From NCBI RefSeq assembly GCF_007655305.1, contig NZ_VLOG01000052.1:124001-188000 (forward strand): DNA of 64,000 bases. The letters run 5' to 3'. Position numbers and translations under genes: made by a program. Shown in pieces: positions 1-9,230 of this stretch. Numbering within the stretch: position 1 is the first letter of the stretch; each line of letters starts with the position of its first letter. The stretch is from Algoriphagus algorifonticola (lineage in GTDB: Bacteria; Bacteroidota; Bacteroidia; Cytophagales; Cyclobacteriaceae). The notes below the pieces were generated by a model. It was not told where the DNA came from and made no database searches. It worked only from the letters and a program-made list of their open reading frames with translations.

Positions 1-140
1 ATTGAGGATAGTATTTACTCGATGACGCTCTTGTTGATGAATGTGAGTATATTCGAAAGTATCAGAAGCCGAAAAACAATTCATTCCCTGAAAAGTTTAT
101 AGGCTATGAATTCAGGCAGGTCAAAAATCTTAAGTCTTAA
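1..140 (+). other. Possible 3' remnant of an unknown coding sequence
   Basis: From base 12 one frame reads about 42 codons to a TAA at 138-140 and looks protein-like (charged, with a C-E-Y-I-R-K stretch). Stop codons at 3-5 and 9-11 close that frame upstream, so it is either a frameshifted or decayed gene tail or chance. The next 58 bases before ispH show no clear hairpin or promoter. Low confidence. Confidence 0.2.
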
Positions 141-198
141 GACGGTAAATTTTCTGAAAAAAACAGCTTGAGGACTAGTAAAACATAATCCAATTCAG

Positions 199-1044
199 AT
201 GAAAAATCTCCATGTAGAAATTGACAATCATTCTGGCTTTTGCTTCGGAGTGGTCTATGCTATCGAAATGGCAGAGGAGATTTTGGACGAGCAAGGCTAT
301 CTTTACTGCTTGGGAGATATTGTCCATAATGACGAAGAGGTCAATAGGCTCACCAGAAAAGGGCTAAAAATCATAGATCATTCGGAACTACATCAATTAA
401 AGGATGAAAAAGTCCTGATTCGTGCGCATGGTGAGCCGCCGTCCACTTACGAATTGTCCATCAAAAATAATTTGACGCTTATAGATGCATCCTGTCCGGT
501 TGTATTGAAGTTGCAAAACAGGATTAAAAATTCTTTCGACAAAGAAGAGACTATTTATATCTATGGAAAGCATGGTCATGCTGAAGTGATTGGATTGCTA
601 GGTCAGACCAATAATAAGGCGGTAGTCTTTCAGGATATTTCTGAATTGGATATTCCTAGCCTTCCGAAAAGCCTAACCCTTTATAGCCAGACTACCAAAA
701 GCACGGATAAATTCTATGAGATCAATGAAATCTTAAGGCAAAATGGAATCACTGTCAATACCAATGACACTATTTGCCGTCAGGTTTCCAATAGGGATAA
801 AGAGCTTCGTGACTTTGCTGATAAGTTCAACAAAATAGTTTTCGTCAGTGGCACCAAGTCTTCCAATGGTAAGGTGCTATATAACGTTTGTAAAGAGAAA
901 AACCCCAATACATTTTTTGTATCTAATCCAGATCAAATTGAGGAGAGCTGGTTTGAGCCCAATGAAACGGTAGGAATTTGTGGAGCCACATCAACTCCAA
1001 TGTGGCTGATGGAGCAAGTAAGAGAAAGAATTCTTACCTTTTGA
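199..1044 (+). CDS. ispH: 4-hydroxy-3-methylbut-2-enyl diphosphate reductase (IspH/LytB)
   Basis: Last enzyme of the non-mevalonate (MEP) isoprenoid pathway: it reduces HMBPP to IPP and DMAPP in the cytosol with a [4Fe-4S] cluster. The three cluster cysteines are visible as C15 (GFCFGV), C99 (DASCP) and C193 (TICRQVSNR). The family substrate-pocket residues also appear: H43 (VHN), H77 (RAHG), and H127 with E129 in GHAEV. At 281 aa it is full length. The start is the only sensible one, just before the conserved N-terminal strand. The carotenoid ketolase gene follows 23 bases later on the same strand, so precursor supply and pigment modification are probably co-transcribed. Confidence 0.95.
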   Translation: MKNLHVEIDNHSGFCFGVVYAIEMAEEILDEQGYLYCLGDIVHNDEEVNRLTRKGLKIIDHSELHQLKDEKVLIRAHGEPPSTYELSIKNNLTLIDASCPVVLKLQNRIKNSFDKEETIYIYGKHGHAEVIGLLGQTNNKAVVFQDISELDIPSLPKSLTLYSQTTKSTDKFYEINEILRQNGITVNTNDTICRQVSNRDKELRDFADKFNKIVFVSGTKSSNGKVLYNVCKEKNPNTFFVSNPDQIEESWFEPNETVGICGATSTPMWLMEQVRERILTF

Positions 1045-1067
1045 GTAGAAAATAGGTCTAAAGTTTC

Positions 1068-1778
1068 ATGCAATTAAATCAGTACTCAATCACCCAAAAG
1101 GTAGATCCCAAAGGTCTATTGATCGCTTGGAGCATTATTTTGCTTTGGGCAGTCTCTTTGGGATTTTGGATACAGCTTGATATATCCTGGACTAGTCCAC
1201 TCACCTATTTGGGTGTATTGATCCAAATGCATCTTTACACCGGGCTATTTATCACCGCTCATGATGCCATGCATGGTGTGGTCTCTTCTCATAAGAAAAT
1301 CAATCACGCCACAGGATGGATAGCGGCGATTCTCTTTTCCTACAATTTCTATTGGAAGCTTTTTCCCAAACACCATCAGCATCATCGCCATGTTGCAACA
1401 GACGAAGATCCTGATTACCATGCTTCCGGTAATTTCCTGATTTGGTATCTCTCATTCATCCGTCAATACGTAAGCATTTGGCAGATATTATTGATGGCCG
1501 TCAGTTTTAATATTCTTAAGCTATGGCTTCCTACCGAAAACCTGATCGTATTTTGGATGCTTCCTGCGATTTTGTCCACTTTGCAACTATTTTATTTCGG
1601 CACATACCTGCCTCATAGAGGGAATAGTGATAATCCTCATCACTCACGATCTCAGTCCAAAAATCATGTTTGGGCTTTTTTGAGCTGTTACTTCTTTGGC
1701 TATCATTATGAGCATCATGACTCTCCCGGGACTCCATGGTGGAGGCTTTGGAGAGAAAAAGAAAAACAAACAGCTTGA
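1068..1778 (+). CDS. crtW: Beta-carotene ketolase, CrtW type (membrane fatty-acid-hydroxylase fold)
   Basis: Membrane di-iron oxygenase expected to introduce 4-keto groups on beta-ionone rings of carotenoids such as beta-carotene or zeaxanthin. The histidine boxes are all present: HDAMH at 65-69, HHQHH at 102-106 plus H108, and HYEHH at 213-217. The phrases TYLPHR and HHDSPGTPWW near the C-terminus are CrtW-like rather than fatty-acid-desaturase-like. Hydrophobic segments lie around 17-36, 45-63, 82-95, 125-150 and 158-178. The 236-aa length fits CrtW (roughly 230-260). Its position directly behind ispH supports a carotenoid role. Exact substrate and product cannot be read from sequence; a related desaturase is the alternative. 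Confidence 0.85.
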   Translation: MQLNQYSITQKVDPKGLLIAWSIILLWAVSLGFWIQLDISWTSPLTYLGVLIQMHLYTGLFITAHDAMHGVVSSHKKINHATGWIAAILFSYNFYWKLFPKHHQHHRHVATDEDPDYHASGNFLIWYLSFIRQYVSIWQILLMAVSFNILKLWLPTENLIVFWMLPAILSTLQLFYFGTYLPHRGNSDNPHHSRSQSKNHVWAFLSCYFFGYHYEHHDSPGTPWWRLWREKEKQTA

Positions 1779-1860
1779 AAGTCTTGATTTAGGTCAAATT
1801 TTCGGGTATATCCGAAACTTTGTCTTCAGGAATTGATTTTTAAAGTATTCCCACCTGATT

Positions 1861-4263
1861 ATGAAAAAGTATCTCTCGGCACTGATTTGTTTGCTGTTAA
1901 CCCTGCCTGTTTTTTCTCAAGGAGTTTTAAAAGGTAAAATCATTAATCCCGTCAATAATCAGCCTGTGGCTTTTGCCAATGTTTTGATATTGAATACAGA
2001 ATTGGGAGCCATCAGTGATGAGAATGGAAACTACCAAATCGGTAATATTCCTCCGGGTTTATATAATGTGAGAGCCAGTTTTGTAGGCTTTAAAACTGCC
2101 ACCAAATATGAGGTTCAAATTACGCAGGCTAAACCGGTACAGCTGGATTTTGAATTGCTGGAAGATGCTTCCGAGCTGAATGAAGTAGTAGTAAGCTCGG
2201 AGTTTTCAAGGTCTGAAGAAACTCCGCTATCAGTTCGCAAGCTCAATTCCAATGAAATAGAGAGGTATCCTGGGGGCAACAGAGATATCAGCCGGGTTAT
2301 CCAAGCTTTGCCGGGAGTGGCCAGTACACCAAGCTTTAGAAATGATATTTTGATTCGGGGTGGCGCACCCAACGAGAATAGGTTTTTCATTGACGAAATC
2401 GAAGTTCCCGTAATCAATCACTTTTCAACTCAGGGCTCTTCAGGAGGTCCGGTTGGAATTCTCAACGTCAACCTGATCAAGAATGTGGATTTGATAGCAG
2501 GAGGATTTCCTGCTAATAGAATGAATGCTTTAAGCTCTTTCTTTGAAGTTCAATTGAAAGAAGGAAGAAGAGACCAGATGTTTACTCAGGTGACTGTGGG
2601 AGCCTCCGAACTGACACTCTCCAATGAAGGACCTTTGGGAGAAAAAACCACCTATTTGCTATCGGCGAGAAGATCTTATTTGCAAGGTTTGTTTAGACTA
2701 TTAGGCCTGCCATTTTTACCCACTTTTAATGACTTCCAAGTTAAGACTACCACCAAACTGAACGAGAAAACAGAGTTAACCTTTCTGGGTGTAGGAGCGA
2801 TTGATAAATTCGTTCTCAATGAAGATATCCCTGAAAATGAAACGCAGGAGGAAAGAGAAAATCGATTGTATTTACTGGGCGTACTGCCGATTCAGGAGCA
2901 GTGGAACTATGCCACCGGATTGAAGTTAAAGCGTTTTCGGGAAAACGGATTCTGGACTTTTGTGTTGAGCAGGAATATGCTGAACAACCGTTCCTTTAAG
3001 TACGGCAATAATGATGCGAGCTCAGAGGCCAATCTTTTATTTGATTATTTAAGCCAGGAATCCGAAAATAAATTTCGGGCTGAAAACAGCATCTTTGGAA
3101 CAGGGTATACCCTGAAGTATGGAGTGAATTATGAATACGCCCGTTATTTCATTGACAATTTTGATAGGGCAACTCTGGCAGGATCAGGGCAGGTGATAGA
3201 CATTAATTCCACCTCCAATTTCAGTTCCTATGGTGCTTTTATTTCCGGAAGCAAGTATTTCAATGGGGAGCGTTTGCTGCTTACCGGTGGGCTAAGAATG
3301 GATGGTTCTGATTTTGGAAGTACTGCTATGAACCCTCTCAACCAAATCAGTCCACGCGTTTCTGTTTCTTACCAATTAAAGCCAAATTTATTTGCCACAG
3401 CAAATGCAGGCATTTATTATCAAAAACCTCCTTACACTGTTTTAGGCTTTCGAAACAATGAAGGCGTCTTGGTTAATCAAGAAAATGATGTGCAGTTCAT
3501 TAGGAGCAGTCAATTGATTGTTGGGATTGAATTTTTAGTTCCTGACAAAAACAGACGCTTTACGGCTGAGGCATTTTATAAAAAGTATGATAATTATCCC
3601 TCCTCTATTCGAAATGGTATAGCCTTAGCCAATTTGGGAGCTGACTTTGGAGTAATCGGAAATGAACCTGTCAATTCAAATGCTGAAGGGAGAGCTTTTG
3701 GAATTGAGTTTTTGGCGCAGCAGCGGCTTTTCAAGGATTTTTATGGTATAGCTGCTTTGACATTAGTCAGAAGTGAATTTACCAATCCAAATACAGAAGG
3801 CTTTGTTCCATCCTCTTGGGATAATAGGTTTATTGTGAGCTTAACGGCAGGAAAGCGATTCAAGAATAATTGGGAGTTAGGCGCAAGATGGAGATTCTTG
3901 GGAGGCACTCCTTACACTCCTTTTGATGTACAGGAATCGGCCTTGATTTCCAATTGGGATGTGAGAAACTCAGGGATCTTGGACTATAGCCGAATTAATG
4001 GAGAACGATTGCCTGCATTTCATCAACTGGATTTGAGGCTGGATAAGAAGTACTTTTTCAAAAACTGGAATCTCAATTGGTACGTGGATATCCAAAATGC
4101 CTATAATTTTCAGGCTTTACAGGCTCCTATTTTGGTACCTGAGCGAGAGGGTTCAGGACAAATAGTGGTCAATCCCAATGACCCTAGCCGCTATCAACTT
4201 CGCTTAATAGAGAACACAGCAGGAAATGTATTACCCACTATTGGTATAATTGTGGAGTTTTAA
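1861..4263 (+). CDS. TonB-dependent outer-membrane receptor with carboxypeptidase-regulatory-like N-terminal domain
   Basis: Outer-membrane active transporter of 800 aa, substrate unknown. A signal peptide ends around VFSQG (residue 21). A CarboxypepD_reg-like beta-sandwich follows at about 22-105 (KGKIINPVNNQPVAFANV), then a plug domain at about 125-230 (RVIQALPGVAS, RNDILIRGGAPNENRFFIDE), then a beta-barrel ending in an aromatic residue (VEF). There is no SusD-like gene next to it, so it is not a classical SusC/D polysaccharide locus. The gene stands alone after crtW and its stop overlaps that of the convergent downstream gene. Iron-complex, vitamin or peptide uptake are all possible. Confidence 0.85.
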   Translation: MKKYLSALICLLLTLPVFSQGVLKGKIINPVNNQPVAFANVLILNTELGAISDENGNYQIGNIPPGLYNVRASFVGFKTATKYEVQITQAKPVQLDFELLEDASELNEVVVSSEFSRSEETPLSVRKLNSNEIERYPGGNRDISRVIQALPGVASTPSFRNDILIRGGAPNENRFFIDEIEVPVINHFSTQGSSGGPVGILNVNLIKNVDLIAGGFPANRMNALSSFFEVQLKEGRRDQMFTQVTVGASELTLSNEGPLGEKTTYLLSARRSYLQGLFRLLGLPFLPTFNDFQVKTTTKLNEKTELTFLGVGAIDKFVLNEDIPENETQEERENRLYLLGVLPIQEQWNYATGLKLKRFRENGFWTFVLSRNMLNNRSFKYGNNDASSEANLLFDYLSQESENKFRAENSIFGTGYTLKYGVNYEYARYFIDNFDRATLAGSGQVIDINSTSNFSSYGAFISGSKYFNGERLLLTGGLRMDGSDFGSTAMNPLNQISPRVSVSYQLKPNLFATANAGIYYQKPPYTVLGFRNNEGVLVNQENDVQFIRSSQLIVGIEFLVPDKNRRFTAEAFYKKYDNYPSSIRNGIALANLGADFGVIGNEPVNSNAEGRAFGIEFLAQQRLFKDFYGIAALTLVRSEFTNPNTEGFVPSSWDNRFIVSLTAGKRFKNNWELGARWRFLGGTPYTPFDVQESALISNWDVRNSGILDYSRINGERLPAFHQLDLRLDKKYFFKNWNLNWYVDIQNAYNFQALQAPILVPEREGSGQIVVNPNDPSRYQLRLIENTAGNVLPTIGIIVEF

Positions 4264-4712
4264 TTTAGTGCCTCCAACAATTTGACAATCCTCGTGGCTT
4301 TTTCTTCTTCTGAGTTTGCGCTATAGATAAAGCTGACCCACTTTTCCTTTTCTTCTGTAGGTATTAAATCGAAAAGTCTGAGTTTTCCAGGGTCATCACG
4401 CAGGCAATCCAAGAGTTCAGGGGGTGCACTGTCGGGTAAAGCTTGTCTGTAGAGTTTTAAATGAACAGAGTCGCCAGCTTCTTTTTTGATTTTTTTCCGA
4501 ACTTGCTTGGCTAAGGGTAAAAAAAGTCTGCCATCTCCTATGGGCATCAGGTGTTTGTCTTTGAACTGATATTCATCTATGCTTCCGGAGACTTTTAGCA
4601 TACCAAAGGGGTTTTTGGCAGAAATATTTTCCTTTGAGAAAGGGATATAGGTCCATCCTGCTTTTCCTGAGAAACGCTCCAAGTAGAAATCACCTTCCAG
4701 AATCAGTTCCAT
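4260..4712 (-). CDS. DUF1905 / YdeI-OmdA-type protein
   Basis: A 150-aa soluble protein with two parts. Residues about 1-90 resemble the DUF1905 barrel (GWTYIPFSKE, then IDEYQFKDKHLMPIGDGRLFL cut as separate strands). Residues about 95-150 match the helical C-terminal segment of YdeI/OmdA ('bacteriocin-protection') proteins, ending in KATRIVKLLEALN, where substrate-independent R-I-x-K-x-x-x-x-L is typical. No signal peptide. The biochemical role of this family is not established. It ends tail to tail with the TonB receptor with a few bases of overlap. Confidence 0.7.
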   Translation of the reverse strand: MELILEGDFYLERFSGKAGWTYIPFSKENISAKNPFGMLKVSGSIDEYQFKDKHLMPIGDGRLFLPLAKQVRKKIKKEAGDSVHLKLYRQALPDSAPPELLDCLRDDPGKLRLFDLIPTEEKEKWVSFIYSANSEEEKATRIVKLLEALN

Positions 4713-4763
4713 CTTCGTATCTGTTTAAACAGAAAAAAGGCAATAATCTCAGTCACTCGGCAT

Positions 4764-4796
4764 AAAAAAAGCCAGGCGATGACCCAGCTTTAAGTT
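4764..4796 (-). terminator. Rho-independent terminator after the small envelope protein
   Basis: On the reverse strand a stem AAAGCTGGG / CCTGGCTTT (with two G-T pairs) closes a short loop and is followed by a run of Ts. It lies just downstream of the reverse gene ending at 4811 and before the next reverse gene. Confidence 0.6.
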
Positions 4797-4810
4797 ACGT
4801 AATAATTGGA

Positions 4811-5260
4811 TTAATTTAATCTCCAACGAATATTTAATCCAAAGCCACCGGCATCAAATGTGGTGTTTTCTATCAAAATAAAATAGGGTCTCCAATCCAG
4901 GCCTACAATTAGAGGAAAATCGGGGAATTCATATTCTGCACCAATTTCACCTGCCGCTCCCAGTTTGAATGGATCGCCCAAAAATAAGGAGGGGCCAAAT
5001 CCCAAATAGTAATTAAACTCTGAATCAGAGATAGGGCGATAGATTGGGTTCCAAAGCAAATCAATCCCTGCTCCTCCGCCTCCAAAGCTTAAGTCACCAT
5101 GGACTCTACTAAACTCGCCCAAAGCAAAAACCGCATCTAATGCTACGTTATTCCCATTTACATTACCGAAACGCAGACCGACTTCCTGAGCTTGGCTTTC
5201 AAGAGCCGCAAAAAAGCCCAGAAAAAGAACGAGTGAACTGATTTTTAAAAACTTCATCAT
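4811..5260 (-). CDS. Small secreted/outer-membrane protein of unknown function
   Basis: A 149-aa protein with a signal peptide (MKFLKISSLVLFLGFFAA, cleavage near SQAQE). The mature part is rich in alternating hydrophobic/polar strands, Gly and aromatic residues (LGFGPSLFLG, GLDWRPYFILIE) and ends LNIRWRLN, which suggests a small beta-barrel or outer-membrane-associated protein. A longer frame reaches 5308, but its first 16 residues lack signal character, so the tandem ATGATG at 5255-5260 is the likely start. I do not recognise a named family. Confidence 0.65.
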   Translation of the reverse strand: MMKFLKISSLVLFLGFFAALESQAQEVGLRFGNVNGNNVALDAVFALGEFSRVHGDLSFGGGGAGIDLLWNPIYRPISDSEFNYYLGFGPSLFLGDPFKLGAAGEIGAEYEFPDFPLIVGLDWRPYFILIENTTFDAGGFGLNIRWRLN

Positions 5261-5362
5261 GATAGTATTTGGTTTAATTTTAGAATAGGCCAAAGCCAGC
5301 CCATGCAAGCACCAAAATTAGGCCAATATTTCCTGCTTTTGTCCTAAAATTAGGGACTGCTC

Positions 5363-6331
5363 TTAGTTTTTTTGCACTAATAAGGGTGCTAATTGAGTTT
5401 TGAAAGCAGGATCGGATATGTCTTGGAATTCTTTTGTCTCCCAATTCATGAGAATCAGTTTATATCCTTTGGAGGAACTGTCTGGCTCGGACTGCTCAAA
5501 AGTCAAGAGTTTCCCATCAGGACTCCAGGAGTGATAAACTTCCCGGTTTTGGGAGGTAAAAAGCTTCCAGCTCTCTCCCCCTTCCGGCCTAATCCCGAAA
5601 ATTGAAGTGGTATTTCCTCTTGAACTGGCATAACTGATGAAATTTTCAGTGGGATGCCACTTTAGTGCTCCAGCTTTATAACCATATTTTTCAGCTGCAG
5701 GGTCGTTTGCGGGAAATTTGGTTAGTTGTTTTTCCCCACTACCATCTCTATTTATTAGAAAAACCTCAGGAAAAACTCCATTTTCTTGGACTTTTGGACT
5801 TTTTACATAAGCCACCTGTTTACCGTCGGGAGAAAAGACCGGGTCTTGGAATTTGAAGGTAGTATCATGCATGAATGGTGTATAATTTCCGGTTTTGAGA
5901 TCAATCAGGTAGAGTTGATAGCGGTTTTCAGTTCTCCCTGATACGATCATGGTTTGGGTTACCGGGTCCAAATCCATCCAACTGTCCTCTAACCTGAGAT
6001 TTGACAATTTTTGAATATTTTTTCCTTCACTATCCATTTGATAGAGAAAAAAGTGTCGATAAGCAGTGTCTCTATCACTGATAAAATAGATAGTAGGTCC
6101 ATGGGCAAAATAGGTCCATGCTACATCAGGATGATTGATAATATTGGTGGAATGATGGGTAGAATCTTCGGGATCCATGATCCGTATTTCCCAATTATCT
6201 TCTACGACTGAGTCAGGTTCATAGGTATTAAAGGCGATTAGGTAGCCAGGTTCTGGGGTGGTGATCTCAGGGCCATTTTTGCAGGAAAACAGAAATAAGC
6301 CTAAAAAGGCAAGGTAAGGTGCTGATTTCAT
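5363..6331 (-). CDS. Lipoprotein with TolB-like (PD40) beta-propeller repeats
   Basis: A 322-aa predicted lipoprotein: the signal peptide ends in a lipobox LFSC with C17 acylated. The mature protein contains repeated propeller-blade motifs of the WD40-like/PD40 type, for example DPVFSPDGKQVAYV near 165, ALKWHPTENFISYASS near 225, and YHSWSPDGKLLTFE near 265. Such lipoproteins usually sit in the periplasm or on the cell surface as binding scaffolds; no enzymatic residues can be assigned. It follows the PLP decarboxylase on the same strand after 35 bases and may share its transcript. Confidence 0.75.
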   Translation of the reverse strand: MKSAPYLAFLGLFLFSCKNGPEITTPEPGYLIAFNTYEPDSVVEDNWEIRIMDPEDSTHHSTNIINHPDVAWTYFAHGPTIYFISDRDTAYRHFFLYQMDSEGKNIQKLSNLRLEDSWMDLDPVTQTMIVSGRTENRYQLYLIDLKTGNYTPFMHDTTFKFQDPVFSPDGKQVAYVKSPKVQENGVFPEVFLINRDGSGEKQLTKFPANDPAAEKYGYKAGALKWHPTENFISYASSRGNTTSIFGIRPEGGESWKLFTSQNREVYHSWSPDGKLLTFEQSEPDSSSKGYKLILMNWETKEFQDISDPAFKTQLAPLLVQKN

Positions 6332-6365
6332 GATGCGTAGGGTTTATGGAATTTACCTAAAATTT

Positions 6366-7823
6366 CTACGCAATCACAATTTGATTCCCGATTCTAAGCA
6401 CTTCCCGAACCAATAAGTCCATGTCTTCTATTCGAGTTCTCTGGTTTACATTGGCAACCCGCAAGGTGTATTTTCCATTGAGAATGGTACTGCTTGGCGA
6501 GGCAATGCCTTCCTCCTGAAGCCTCAGTAATATTTCCCGGTTTAGATCTTTCAATTGTTCTTCGGAAAGCTCTGGCTTAATCATTCGGAAACAGGTAATG
6601 CTCATGGAAACGGGTGCCATTAGCTGTAATTGAGGATTTTGATTGACCAAATCTGCTAAGTATTCTGCCTGACGATTATTTTGAGCTATCATGGCAGCAT
6701 ACTTTTCTTTGCCATGTTCTTTGAGAGACATCCAAATCTTCAGTGCTTTAAAGCCTCTAGAAAGTTCAAAACCATAATTATTGATTGAATCCAGGCCACC
6801 TGAAAGTCCTCTGGATTCTTGTAATAAATAATTGGGAGTAATAGCAAAAGCCTCTCGATGCTTCTTTGCATCCCGAATCAAAGTACAGCCTACTTCATAA
6901 GGCACATAGAGCCATTTATGCAAATCGAAAGCGACTGAGTCTGCCTTTTCGATAGCTTTAAGTCGGGGAGCATACACCGGGTCTAATTTTGCCAATGCCC
7001 CATACGCTCCATCCACGTGAAACCAGAGTCCATATTTTCTGGAAGTTTCCAAGAGTTCGTCTAAAGGGTCAATTGCTCCGGTATTGACAGTGCCTGAGGT
7101 AGCTACGATGGCAAAAGGTAAAAGCCCCGCTTTTTTATCTGAAATGATCTGCTGTTCTAATTCCGCAACATTCATCTCATACCGCTCATTTACAGATATT
7201 TTTCGAACTGAATCTGTTCCCAAACCAATAATTTCTGCTGCCTTTTGAATACATGAGTGTGTTTCTACCGAGCAATAAATGATTAATTGAGCTGAGGCTG
7301 CCTTGAGCCCTTTTTGTCTGATGTATTCAGAACCGAAGGAATTTCTTGCCACCGTGAGCGCGGTGATATTGGCCATCGATCCACCGCTTACAAGAATACC
7401 AGATGCCTCTTGTGGATAGTTCATCAATTCTTTACACCAGTTGACCACTTGCCTGTCCACATACATGGCAGAATGCTCTCCAATAGTAGTATTAGGATTC
7501 ATTCCTGAGGCCAACAAATCAGCTAAAACTCCCATGGGTGTTCCTGTTCCCTGAATCCATGCAAAAAACCTAGGATGCACATTTCCTTTATTATAGGGAA
7601 ATATAAACTCTTTGAATTCCTGATAAACTTCTTCCGGACTTTGGCCTTTTTCAGGAATTGGCTTTTCAAATTGGTCCTTGACCTCTTGGGGAATGGGCTT
7701 CCATATTTTTTGATCCCGAATTGATTCCCAATAATCAAATAGATCATCGATCATTTGATGGCCAAGCTGTCTCATTTCATCCCAGTTTTCCGGGTCTAAG
7801 GTCAGGTTTATATTTTCAGGCAT
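6366..7823 (-). CDS. Group II pyridoxal-phosphate-dependent amino-acid decarboxylase
   Basis: A cytosolic PLP enzyme of 485 aa in the aromatic-L-amino-acid / glutamate / 2,4-diaminobutyrate decarboxylase family (fold type I, group II). The PLP lysine is K303 in DLHKWLYVPYE, preceded by the typical H302. D271 (HVDGAYG) should bind the pyridine nitrogen and H189 (ETHSCIQKAAE) should stack on the ring. The SGTVNTGAIDPL motif near 243-254 and the N-terminal NVHPRFFAWIQG are also family hallmarks. Substrate cannot be decided from sequence; the family includes aromatic amino acid and aspartate decarboxylases. Full length, with no neighbour indicating a pathway. Confidence 0.85.
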   Translation of the reverse strand: MPENINLTLDPENWDEMRQLGHQMIDDLFDYWESIRDQKIWKPIPQEVKDQFEKPIPEKGQSPEEVYQEFKEFIFPYNKGNVHPRFFAWIQGTGTPMGVLADLLASGMNPNTTIGEHSAMYVDRQVVNWCKELMNYPQEASGILVSGGSMANITALTVARNSFGSEYIRQKGLKAASAQLIIYCSVETHSCIQKAAEIIGLGTDSVRKISVNERYEMNVAELEQQIISDKKAGLLPFAIVATSGTVNTGAIDPLDELLETSRKYGLWFHVDGAYGALAKLDPVYAPRLKAIEKADSVAFDLHKWLYVPYEVGCTLIRDAKKHREAFAITPNYLLQESRGLSGGLDSINNYGFELSRGFKALKIWMSLKEHGKEKYAAMIAQNNRQAEYLADLVNQNPQLQLMAPVSMSITCFRMIKPELSEEQLKDLNREILLRLQEEGIASPSSTILNGKYTLRVANVNQRTRIEDMDLLVREVLRIGNQIVIA

Positions 7824-7880
7824 TTGAGGGAAATATAAAAGGGGTAATTTTCATTTATTCTCAGAAATCGTAAAACTATA

Positions 7881-9140
7881 TCAAGATTTCTGGAGGGCAA
7901 AGAACAAGGATTTCTCTTTCAGGAGTTGAATATCATGTTTGTTTGAAATTGCTTTTTCAGCTCCTTCGAATGCTATTTTAGAATAGTGAATTGTAAGATC
8001 CTTGGCTTCTTGATTTCCAATATTCCAAAGAGTAGAAAAAGACTTTTGAAGCCAGATCATCACTTCAATGGTTCCTGCTCCATCTCTGGCAATTGGACGA
8101 AAGGCATCCTCAAACATATCAGATAAGGAAAGAGGGGGAACTTCCACCCTTTCATAAATGACAGATGAGTCCTTCTCCTCTTCTTTTTCAGATAACCATT
8201 CGCAGAATAAGCGGGTGTGGCTTTTTATAATGGCGATTGCTGTGCCAGGATCATTGATACCTGGAGAAAGAGCCCGGCTTCCAATCTCGCTGAGTGCGAT
8301 TAATCCAAAGCGCGGATCATCCAAGAAGGATCTGTCAGGGTTGATTTCAAAACATTTAATCAATTTTTCTGATTCAATCTCCTCTGTGTGCTTTTGGTGA
8401 AAATATGCCAGAGGTTGATCTGGAGTGCAGAAGGACCCAGGAAGGCAATTGATGATTACATCCACATCAAACTCCTTGGTAAACTCATCTACCTGATCCA
8501 TGTGGATATGGGTAATATTCCCGATTATTTTGGGATAAACAGGCTTTCCGATAATCTTTCCATTAAAAGGGTTAGCACCCAAATAAGGCAGATGTTTTCT
8601 TTCTACTATAGATTCTTTGGTGGCTTTTTCTACCTTTTGAATGGTTTGTCCCATACGCCCTAATTTGGAAATACTATCCACCCATCTTAAAAATGTCAAA
8701 ATTACAATAGCAAACACTATAAGAGTAAGCACAAATAATGTGAAGTGACCAGCCTTTCCGAAATAGTCATTTTTAAAAGCTACAGTGGCCACGATGCTGT
8801 AAATAAATGAACCGATATAGATGGAAAGCGCATTTTGTGAAACGTCATCAGAAACAATCAGAGGAAAAGATCTGGGTGTCGCACTACTACTTGCAGCTGA
8901 AAAAGCGGAAAGCATAGAACCTACTGCGAAAATCGCAATAACCAGCATGCTTGCAGACATGGTGTTCAGAAGGGTTTCTATTGACTCTTTCTCGATATCT
9001 GGAACGAGACCATCTAAAAAGCTATTGTCTGCAATATGAGCCAAAAAGGCAGACCCTATCGAAATGAAGCAAAAAAGTAAAGGCTTAAACCATAGTTTTT
9101 CCTTAAGTAAGCTGTAGTAATAACGAAGATTTTTTTTCAT
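7881..9140 (-). CDS. DUF2254 family integral membrane protein
   Basis: A predicted inner-membrane protein of 419 aa from the ATG at 9138-9140 (a longer frame to 9197 adds residues unlike the family start). Hydrophobic segments lie at about 17-36, 65-85, 107-125 and 135-152 (FTLFVLTLIVFAIVILTFL). A long soluble C-terminal part follows. The signature ALSPGINDPGTAIA (about 290 in this numbering) is characteristic of DUF2254. The function of this family is unknown. It is followed by the decarboxylase on the same strand after 57 bases. Confidence 0.8.
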   Translation of the reverse strand: MKKNLRYYYSLLKEKLWFKPLLFCFISIGSAFLAHIADNSFLDGLVPDIEKESIETLLNTMSASMLVIAIFAVGSMLSAFSAASSSATPRSFPLIVSDDVSQNALSIYIGSFIYSIVATVAFKNDYFGKAGHFTLFVLTLIVFAIVILTFLRWVDSISKLGRMGQTIQKVEKATKESIVERKHLPYLGANPFNGKIIGKPVYPKIIGNITHIHMDQVDEFTKEFDVDVIINCLPGSFCTPDQPLAYFHQKHTEEIESEKLIKCFEINPDRSFLDDPRFGLIALSEIGSRALSPGINDPGTAIAIIKSHTRLFCEWLSEKEEEKDSSVIYERVEVPPLSLSDMFEDAFRPIARDGAGTIEVMIWLQKSFSTLWNIGNQEAKDLTIHYSKIAFEGAEKAISNKHDIQLLKEKSLFFALQKS

Positions 9141-9230
9141 GAAGGGGATTAGATGAAAAGGCAAATTATTTAAAAGATATAATTTAAAGATTTTCAATCA
9201 GGTCTGGAGTAGGTTGCTAAAAAATTTGGT

